DNA of 64,000 nt, taken from positions 41,009,827-41,073,826 of the forward strand of contig CM039129.1 of assembly GCA_022036555.1 (NCBI GenBank), read 5' to 3'. Made by a program: the position numbers and the translations under genes. This DNA comes from Microstegium vimineum (Eukaryota > Streptophyta > Magnoliopsida > Poales > Poaceae). Below the pieces are notes generated by a model. That model was not told the origin of the DNA, made no database searches, and worked only from the letters and a program-made list of their open reading frames with translations. Of the stretch, positions 56,001 to 64,000 are shown one piece after another. Numbering within the stretch: position 1 is the first letter of the stretch; every line of letters begins with the position of its first letter.

Positions 56001-57073
56001 CACTAGTACAAAGCAGTACTATATAGGCGGTTCGGAAGCCATTTTTACTGGTGTTTTTTCGAACCGCCTGTGTGAAAGACCAATAGAAATGAACGATTTC
56101 TACTGGCGGTTGCTTGTGAACCGCCTGTAGAAGCAACCGCCTGTAAAAATATTTGTCCAAAAATTGATTTTTAAAAACAGAAAAAAGAAAGATTTACTGG
56201 CGGTTGCTTGTGAATCGTCTGTAGAAATCGATTTCTACAGGCGGTTCTCTTAAGCAACCGCCTGTAAAAATATTTGTCCGAAAATCGAATCGATTTCTAC
56301 AGGCGGTTCTCTTAAGCAACCGCCTGTAAAAATATTTGTCCGAAAATCGATTTTTAAAAACAGAAAAAAGAAAGATTGGGAGGGGCTGAGAAGCGGCGAG
56401 CCGCCCGCTCGTCTCCATCGCAAGTCGCGTATTTTTCGTGAAAGCGCTCCGCCAGGGATTCGAACCTGAGACCTCAAGCCTCGTGCGGTACCTCCTCTAC
56501 CACTCCACGCATCCATCACTTGTGTCTAGACTCAGTAGTACTTCCTCATATTCTATACTAAACCGAGTGTAAATTGATTGTTTGAGCCACTAAACGAATT
56601 CAAATAAAAAAGTTGTGAACTACAAAGTTTCATAACTTTTTGAGACCTACAACTTTTATGTAGCAAGTTTTTTTCATCCGAGGTCGTTTACAAAAATTTG
56701 AATTTCAAATTTGACATATTCGAACGTATTTTTCGATGAAAAGATGATTTCAAATGAAAAAGTTGTGAACTACAAAGTTTCATAACTTTTCGAGATCTAC
56801 AACTTTCATGTAGAAAGTTTTTCCATCCAAGGTCATTTAAAAAAATAAAAAATAGCAGTATCCAGCCTTTTTTAGTGGCGGTTCCTTAAGAAAACCGCCA
56901 CTAAAAATAGTTTATTTTTACAGGCGGGTTTTCTAAGGAACTGCCACTAAAAATCAATTTTCAGTGGCGGTCCATAACGATTTTTTTCCTATTTTTTTCT
57001 ACTGGCGGTTGATAACCCAACCCGCCTGTGCTATTTTTCTAGGGCGCAGGCAAAAATCGTTTTTGTACTAGTG
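56001..57073. mobile_element. Non-autonomous CACTA (En/Spm) element
   Basis: It begins CACTAGTACAAA and ends TTTTGTACTAGTG, inverted terminal repeats of CACTA elements, flanked by a 3-bp TTA duplication (55,998-56,000 and 57,074-57,076). Subterminal GGCGGTT/AACCGCC motifs recur more than ten times in both orientations, the expected transposase-binding arrays. Length 1073 bp, without transposase. Internal 56,430-56,500 contains a ggattcgaacct/tRNA-like box. Confidence 0.93.
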
Positions 57074-57076
57074 TTA

Positions 57077-57750
57077 GGGGTGAGTAAAGAAAACTAGCAA
57101 GACACAAAGAACAATTGTTCATACATTAGTGGAAGGGCAGGGTTAGGTTCATAAAAAAGGCGCTTGGATTGGACATGCATGATTTTAGGTGATTACATTC
57201 GTCTAGGCGGTAATTGAAAGATGCTCCAAGAAACATGAATCAAAACTTGTGAATCAAATATGTCTAGGGTCTTTTTTGCGAAAGCTTGAAGACATGGCAA
57301 GGTGCCATTGGTTCTATGAGACGAGCTATGTGGCCTGGCCATCGGGCTACATCTATTCAGTTGGTACAAAAGTCGTCTGATTCTGACTGATTGAATAATG
57401 TTCTGTGAGAGAGAATAAGCTGAAAACAAGCAAAAAGTAGTTCAAGTGAGCCATGCCTAGCAACTAGGTTGTATTTACACGATGACGTCACACATGCAAG
57501 AGATATAAAGTAGCCCCTAAATTTAAATGTAAACTAAACACTTATGTCTTTACGAAACATGCTATATATAATAATATGGCTTGGATATCACCAAGAAAGA
57601 TTCACTTAATAGAATAGTGGAATTCTCCTAATGTTTTTTAATTAATAGTAAAACACTACCACTACTCATGACATATGTGAATTCTTACTAGGAGACATTT
57701 AGTAGGGAAAGTTTGAACTAACTTTTGAATACAAAAACACTAAAAGAACT
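57077..57750. other. AT-rich spacer
   Basis: A frame at 57,193-57,429 on the minus strand has no recognised domain. Otherwise nothing was seen. Confidence 0.4.
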
Positions 57751-58557
57751 TTTTTTTCTCGAATACGTAAAAGGTTTGTGCATCTTTTGTATTAAGACGA
57801 GGAGAAGTTAGGTTTACAACGACGCGGCACAATGACACACTAGGGGGGAAATTGTTACACAATCTGATCTGCCCACCCTAGCAGAAGGGAACGAAACACT
57901 ATTATTCGCTAATGAAACTACCTAAGCCTCGTCGACGATCAAGCGGGACGACTAGCTCCGGGAAGATCCGGGAAGATCCGCTGCATTGCCTCCCGATGAG
58001 AGGCGGTGGGGTTGTCGCGGAAGACGCTATCGTATGCCTCCTTGTCCACCGTGGTGGGCATGGACTGCTCATCGGTGAACCCCATTCGCCGCATCACCAG
58101 CACCTCTCCGCAGGCGTCTCCTCAATAGGTGGCTGGGGCAACAGTGGCGAAGACACCTTACGCAGAACCCTGTCTCTGAACCGCTTTAACTTCTCAGTGA
58201 AGGAACCTGCTGACTGTGGGGAGGCGGCTGCGATGGGTGTCTGCACCGCGTCCACCACATCGATGGCGGCGTGCTGACCTCCCAGAGCCGACGACGTACC
58301 TGGGTCCAGAAGCACCGGGCCAAATCCAGGTGGGTAGTCCACATCGCCCGCCGTGATCGCATCAGCACCCAAGCAGTCGTCGAACACCAACTGCTTGGGC
58401 GTGACCAGGTGCCGCAACACAGGGGACCCCGAAGGCGAAGCTGGGCACGCGGGTGGTGACTGCACCATCGAGCCCTGGGGCGGAGCATGCGTGCAGCCAC
58501 AGGTAAGCACCGGCGAGGCCTCGTTCACCGATAGGGCGGTCATCTTGGGGCACGGGT
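57751..58557 (-). mobile_element. Truncated, rearranged LINE
   Basis: The minus-strand 3' end reads TTAATACAAAAGATGCACA, then TACGTATTCGAG, then an A8 tail at 57,751-57,758, the characteristic 3' terminus of grass LINEs. Upstream (58,094-58,545) a frame encodes MTALSVNEASPVLT..., DVDYPPGFGPVLLDP and FTEKLKRFRDRVLRKVSSPL. A second register (57,925-58,090) encodes FTDEQSMPTTVDKEAYDSVF. This is coding of a kind found in grass retroelements, with a frameshift between the parts. RT domains are absent, so the copy is internally deleted. Confidence 0.65.
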
Positions 58558-61500
58558 GTTGATATTTGTTAACGCAAACAGAGAAATCACTAGGAAGCAA
58601 TCCGCAAGCGCACGGATACTAGTGAGCACTTCACCCGGGAGATTATCTAGAGTATCCTATTTATTTATCCACAGGGAGAAAGCGTGCATCTGACTAACCA
58701 GTCTATGCTATTAACCTTTAGGCTATTAACAAGGTGATCTTGATATGAGCGATTAGAGAAGATCGCAACTGTAGTCTTGTTCTAGTCTAGATAAGATATG
58801 TGTAATTATTCTATTGGGGAGAACCGTCGTGATAAGAGACACCTCAGAGAATGCTTACCACGCAGCCTATAAACCCTACCAGTCCTTCTAACGGGATTGT
58901 GGGTTCCAAAGGTATCTACGGAATTTTCACTTTCCGAGCTACTACCATAGATCCGGCTAGACAGGGGATATTTATGAGTGACTTAGCCCAAACATCACGT
59001 TTACGCTAAAGACGATTACCCTACTCTCAATGAAAAGAGAATAAAGTAAACTCACAAACCAAAGAATTAATAAACAAGGAACTTTCTAGAATTAGAAGTC
59101 GAATTACCGAAGAAATCCTAGGAGCAAGCCTCGGGTTAGGAGTCTTGATCCCGTCGATACAAACTGGAGAAGAGACACCGACAGGAAGGGCTTCCTCCAA
59201 TCCACACCTCCACTCTAACTCTCTCAATCTAATCTCCCATGTATGCTAAGCCCTAGAGAATAGATCCATAAGGGATCCTCTCTGGCGAATCCTCTCTGGA
59301 AAATATGTAAATGAATAATAGATTTGTAACACCCCTGGTGTTTAATCACTTAATTAAAACTTAATCATGTCATCATATGCATTAAGCATCATTCATTTGA
59401 TTGAGAACCTTGTTATGCATTGAACTAAAATAAGTTTATTTGGTTGTGTTTGATCATTTTGTATGAATGCAGGGTCATCTTTTCAAATTCTAAAAATTAA
59501 AATTTGAATCCAAACCCTAATTCCCAGAGGGGGTGGATTAAACCCTAAACATGATTTTCAAAATCTAAAAAGAATTTGCCTATGGTTGTTTAAGCAATGT
59601 GATAGAGCTCTGTTTGAATTGCAATTGTTGTGTGTACAGTTTTTCAAGTGTTGTTCAAGTTTTTAAATTAATCTAAAAAGGGGTAGATCCTTTTAAAAAG
59701 AGTTTTAAAATTCCAAAAATTCATTTTCATTTCTAGACTGAATTTGAAAATGTGCATTTTGCCAAAAGTGAAGATCATGAAATTTGGAAAAACTTTGGTG
59801 TTCTAAGTTTTTCATGAAAACCCCTGAAAGGTCGAGCTTTTTACAAAATCAGTCGCAGGGTAGTTTGGACATTTCACCGAACACCTGCATGTCGAGCTGA
59901 GCCATGGCGCCGACACCTGGCTGGCCACCTGCTGAGCTCACAGCGCGTCCCTTGGCTTCAGCACGCGTCCACCTGATGCGTGGAAACGCCACGGCTTCGT
60001 TGCCGTCTACAAAACGGGACGCCGTCCTCCCCTGCTCCCGCTTTCCACGCTCGACGCCGCACACCCTGCTCTATTTCCGCCGCGCGCGTGCACTTCGCGT
60101 CGCCGAGCTCGCGCGAGCGTTCCGGTCACCACCAAGCTCGCCATCCAACGCAATAGCCTTTGCCTTGGTCTAGTACACCTCCCGCACCAGTTGGTTGAAG
60201 CTGCGAACGCGTGAATCTCCCGGCATGAGGTCTTCTTCCTCGGCTCCGGCGAGAGCGCCGCCGCTCTGGTTCGTAGTCGCACCGGCTACATAGGAGCCAC
60301 ATTATTCTTCTGGTTCTTGTTTCATCTTCTTTGTTCTTCTCTGATTCCGTTGCTATCCTCCGTTTTGCAAATGGTGGACCGTAGCTCCGGGAACATCGAC
60401 GTTGCCGCTCGGTTCACCTTCACCGCCGGCACGGTCTTCGTCGACCAGTCGTTCTGCTTCTTCTCCAGCCGCGATAGCAGGTGTTCCGTGACCAGGGATA
60501 GCACCTCGAACTATCCGCGCATGAGCGACCGCGTGCGGGGTGCCGCCATGTTTGTCGGTAGGGTTGTGTCGCGTAGTTGCTCGTTCGTTTCTGTTGTGGT
60601 CCGCATTGTTTGGGGGCCGCTAAGCATGCTGGGGTTGTTGGTTGAGCCGATTACGGCTTGTGCTTGCCGGAATCCGCGCGACCGAAATCCGACCGCCGCG
60701 GATGTCGCCGGCGAGAGCGTTCTAAGGGATGGAAAGGGCTCTACCGTACCTCGATAGGTTCGGGATGACGAGTAGAGTCCAGCGCATGAGTTGTTTGGGC
60801 CGCTAAGTAGCCGCCGCCGACGCGCCGCCGTGTTCTTTGGTCATCGGCGCCGCTGCTCTGTTTGGGGGACACTGACATGCGGGACCCAGATGTCAGTGAG
60901 AGCAGCGAAGAGTTTTCTTATTTTCCTGTTTTGCACAGTAGTAGCTTTTGTTATTTTTGTATGTTTATTTCTGCGCATAAATAAATTCTGTAAAAATTTG
61001 TGTATGCTCTTGGTGATGTGTAATATTTAAGAAAAATATAACATGTCTATGTTCAGTATGTTTTTAATCCTGTAAAAATTCTCAAAGTAATTGAAAAATG
61101 ACCTTTCCATGATTTTTCATGCTCTGTGTAATGCTCCAAAAATTCTGGGAATTTTTGTGTAACCTTTATACACTTATACCTTGCTGTACAAAAAGTTTGG
61201 GAATTTTTGGATGAACTGTTGAACATGGTTATTTGAATAATTATTTATAAAATGATTAGAAACCCTAATGACTTTAGGTTTTGGGTGATTTTGTATTGTT
61301 TGATGCAAATGGTCATTTGTCCAGTGACAACCACATGTTGGATATGTTTGATGAAGTGTTGCTTGCTCAGTTCTTTTGGACATAATTATTAAACTTGATA
61401 ACTAGATTAATTATGGTTTAATTAAATTGATGTATGCTTTAGTTTAACTTTTCTTTCATGAAGGAAAGTTGTACTCAAGATGTTTAATTTGTTTTGTTCA

Positions 61501-63164
61501 TCCTTTAAGTACATGTTTGTGTGTTGCAAAGCATCATGTCTATTATTTCAAGCATCATCTAAGCATATCATATTATCGTGTAGATTGTTCGTTGGTTGGG
61601 TTGGATAATCCCTCTTTTGAAGGAGATTTCTCTCTTGTTGAATCTGAGCCCGAGTTTGTGTATCCCTCCAACCAAGGCAAGCCCCGGTGCATTCAAACCC
61701 TACCTTGTATTTAAAATGTTTTATTTAAATACACTTATGATTATTATTGCATTGTTCTTACTTTATTAAATTCCTATTTCATGCATAACCTTATCCTTGA
61801 TTACTTGTACCTTCTACCTTGACACTTTTTAAAGATGAAAACTTTTGGCTAAAATGCTTAGTATGCTTAGAGTTTTCTAGTAGGTGATTTCCTGTCACTT
61901 ACACATAGCATATTGCTTCGGCAAATGGTTATGATCCTTTGAGAAAGGTGTTGTTGGAAGTAATAATTCGTGACCGGGCGGACACAGTGTTGAAGAACCA
62001 TCAGCGGTGTCTGGTGAGCGGGTTCTCTCCGTCTGTGTTGTTAGAGTTTGAGGGTTATGACTTTGGAGTACTTATCACATACTTTTGGAAGCCAGACTCT
62101 GGCTATTCTCGTCTTAAGAACGGTTAATCCGCACTGGGAGTGGAGAGATGGCGAGAGTAGTGTGTACCCTCCAAGTTAGCGAATTGGATGGAGGTGTACT
62201 GTGCTCTCGGGTAGCGGAACCCCGGTTTTGGCAAGAGGATCCAGGGAAAGGTAGTCATATGCGTGCTTTAAGCGGCTGTATATGTCGTGTGATAGGGAAG
62301 CCCCAGTTGGGATAAACCGTTTCAAAAAACATAACCTGTTTTTATCAACGTAGTTAATGAAACTTAAATTGGATACTTGTGGTTTTCTTTCTTGGATGGT
62401 TTATTACCTTGTTATCAATCATAAATTTAGATTGGTACTTGACTAATCTTTTGAACAAATTAAATAATTTTCATTTCTTTTTATAAATGCTCATTTATGT
62501 AAAATATTTGATTCTTGCAAACCACACCTTGAATCCTATGATTTGCATATCTTTTGTCCACCAAATATTTTTCTTTTGTCGGATAAGTCTTGTTGAGTAC
62601 CCCGTACTCAGGGTTTGTTAACCCCTGTTGCATATGAGGGTCCCAATCCAGTCTGTGTGGCTTCGTGCTGCATGACCGTAGTCAGTGTTGAGGATGAAGA
62701 AAAATAGTTGTCTTTGCTTGACTCTTGGGCAAGAGTACTTCAGTTGTTTTGTTTATACTCTATCAGCAGCTTGATAATATGTTACCTTATGACACTTAAG
62801 TTATGTTTCAAAACTTTGGTTTGTAATATAACTTCAAATTCCGCCACTTTGATGTAATAAAACTTTATCGTATTACTTCTGCAATGTTTGAAATGAGGAG
62901 ATCCTGTTCGGAAAGAGGTGAATGACCCGCTGTAAAGTGGTGATACCTGATGGGCTAATTAAGGATTGGATCATTTGTTGGGGTTAAGTCGTGGACTACT
63001 AATCCTGGCAAGTGGGCCCTTTTTAAAAGGTTCCGTTACAGGATTGCCTTTAGCCAGGGGGCAGGGGTTCTCCTTATATAGGCCCCTCAAATGAACGTCA
63101 GCCGTCGGATCAAACCGACCTTAATGGAGGGGTTAGATTTAACCTCAAAGGCGGTGGAACCCTA
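58558..63164. mobile_element. Outer LTR-retroelement sequence, interrupted by a nested insertion
   Basis: 58,558-59,324 starts TGTTGATATTTGTTAACGC and has the character of a grass LTR. It resumes after the inner element at 63,041 (ggattgcctttagccagggg, then cttatataggcccctc, a TATA-containing part) and runs into the N gap. The outer right end is not visible. Confidence 0.5.
59325..63040. mobile_element. 3.7-kb solo LTR (probably Ty3/Gypsy) nested in the outer element
   Basis: It begins TGTAACACCCCTGG and ends GGTTCCGTTACA, perfect 6-bp terminal inverted repeats TGTAAC/GTTACA. Flanks are AGATT and GGATT, a possible 5-bp target duplication with one mismatch. Late motifs (gttgagtaccccgtactcag near 62,595; aataaaactttat near 62,858) are typical of grass gypsy LTRs. 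No second LTR, primer-binding site, gag or pol was seen, so a solo LTR is the simplest reading. 59,880-60,900 is GC-rich. Confidence 0.65.
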
Positions 63165-63264
63165 NNNNNNNNNNNNNNNNNNNNNNNNNNNNNNNNNNNN
63201 NNNNNNNNNNNNNNNNNNNNNNNNNNNNNNNNNNNNNNNNNNNNNNNNNNNNNNNNNNNNNNNN
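63165..63264. other. Assembly gap (100 N)
   Basis: A run of 100 N of unknown true length. Confidence 0.99.
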
Positions 63265-64000
63265 CATGCTGCACGTGTCCCGTTCCGTCCCTCCAATTCC
63301 CCCGGCCGCCGCCGGCGGGCCAAATTGATTGGTTGATTGATTATTTGCTTGCTTACCCTGCTCGCTCGTCAGGATATTATATATAATTATAATTATTATT
63401 AGAAGAGGGATTGTATTGTTAGGGGTTTGGCGGCGGGCCGCGCGGCTGGGATTTGAATTGTGGGTACGCGTCCGCGAGCGGCGGCGCGGCTATCGATCCC
63501 TTTGCACTTGCAATTGAGTTCCCATCCATCCACCCTCCCCCCTCGCTTAGTCGCTTCCAGGTTTGATTTGTCGGTCGTCGTTGTTGTCCTCGCGGCGGCC
63601 GGACCCGGACGGACGGATCTGCTGCAGTCCACTCTTCCCCGCGTCGTCCCTCCCTTCCTCGGCTGGTAGTTGGACGCACGTCGACTGGAACTGGATGGCT
63701 GCGTCGGTCGGTCTCCGCTTCCTCATTGGAGACTGGGATCGGAGCAAACAGTAGAGTACTAGTCAAACTCTGCACCTGCAAGCATGCCACTCACGTGGTG
63801 CACACGGCATTTCCGGCCGGGTCTCAAGGATAATCAGCTCAGCTGGCCCTGGCCGGATCCCAACAAGTCTCCAAGCCTGCCTCCAAGCTGCTGTCTGCTG
63901 GCTGCTGCTGTACGGATTCTCCTTATCAGAGATCGACGATGATAGCTCGATCGATCAGGAGATTCGATTCGATTCGATTCGATTCCTAGCATCATATCGA
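63265..64000. other. GC-rich sequence, perhaps a gene 5' region
   Basis: 63,265-63,320 and 63,420-63,700 are GC-rich and CT-rich, as in grass leaders, and a ribosomal or gene frame was not recognised. A pentanucleotide GATTC array (five units) lies at 63,960-63,985. A downstream gene beginning outside the window is possible. Confidence 0.35.

Noticed and set aside
56430..56510. Possible tRNA gene inside the CACTA element
   Set aside because: Box A- and B-like stretches are present, but the acceptor stem and anticodon loop do not pair convincingly.

Overview
The window is nuclear DNA of a grass (Poaceae), species not resolved. The evidence is spliced genes with GT-AG introns, GC-rich first exons, abundant Stowaway-, Tourist- and hAT-like MITEs, a CACTA element, LINE remnants, an Au-type SINE and a long LTR with TGTAAC/GTTACA ends. 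Gene models below were built by hand from reading frame, splice consensus and family conservation. No alignment or RNA evidence was available.

Layout. 0.7-4.1 kb: a decayed SEN1/MAA3-type superfamily-1 helicase (+) with frameshifts and serial short tandem duplications. 5.2-7.2 kb: a three-exon papain-fold (C1A) cysteine protease (+) with catalytic residues intact but no visible propeptide. 7.2-15.4 kb: MITEs, a LINE reverse-transcriptase remnant and a Tourist-like element with GC-rich cargo. 15.4-17.5 kb: ORC3 (-), read in one exon. 18.6-21.0 kb: a MAK11/PAK1IP1-type WD40 gene (+), head-to-head with ORC3. 21.7-26.2 kb: a 14-exon, 980-residue kinesin-14 (-). 28.0-28.6 kb: an unrecognised 203-residue protein (-). 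29.3-31.2 kb: nuclear-encoded mitochondrial ribosomal protein uL14, HUELLENLOS type (-). 35.1-36.1 kb: a class II (CIN) TCP transcription factor (+) with a probable miR319 site. 40.4-44.7 kb: PEX2, an 8-exon RING peroxin (+).

From 44.7 kb to the end no intact gene was seen. This part holds MITEs, a duplicated non-coding block at 45.8-48.8 kb with a 65-bp-arm foldback, microsatellites, a SINE joined to a mitochondrial large-subunit rRNA fragment inside one 19-bp target duplication (54.27-54.81 kb), a perfect-period 267-bp tandem duplication, a complete-ended CACTA element (56.0-57.1 kb), a truncated LINE, and nested LTR sequence with a 3.7-kb solo-LTR-like insertion (59.3-63.0 kb). A run of N lies at 63,165-63,264.

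The genes do not form a pathway. ORC3 (replication licensing), the kinesin (microtubule motor), uL14m (mitochondrial translation), PEX2 (peroxisome import) and the MAK11-type protein (ribosome biogenesis) are housekeeping genes; the TCP factor is developmental. The most unusual structure is the SINE/mitochondrial-rRNA chimera.
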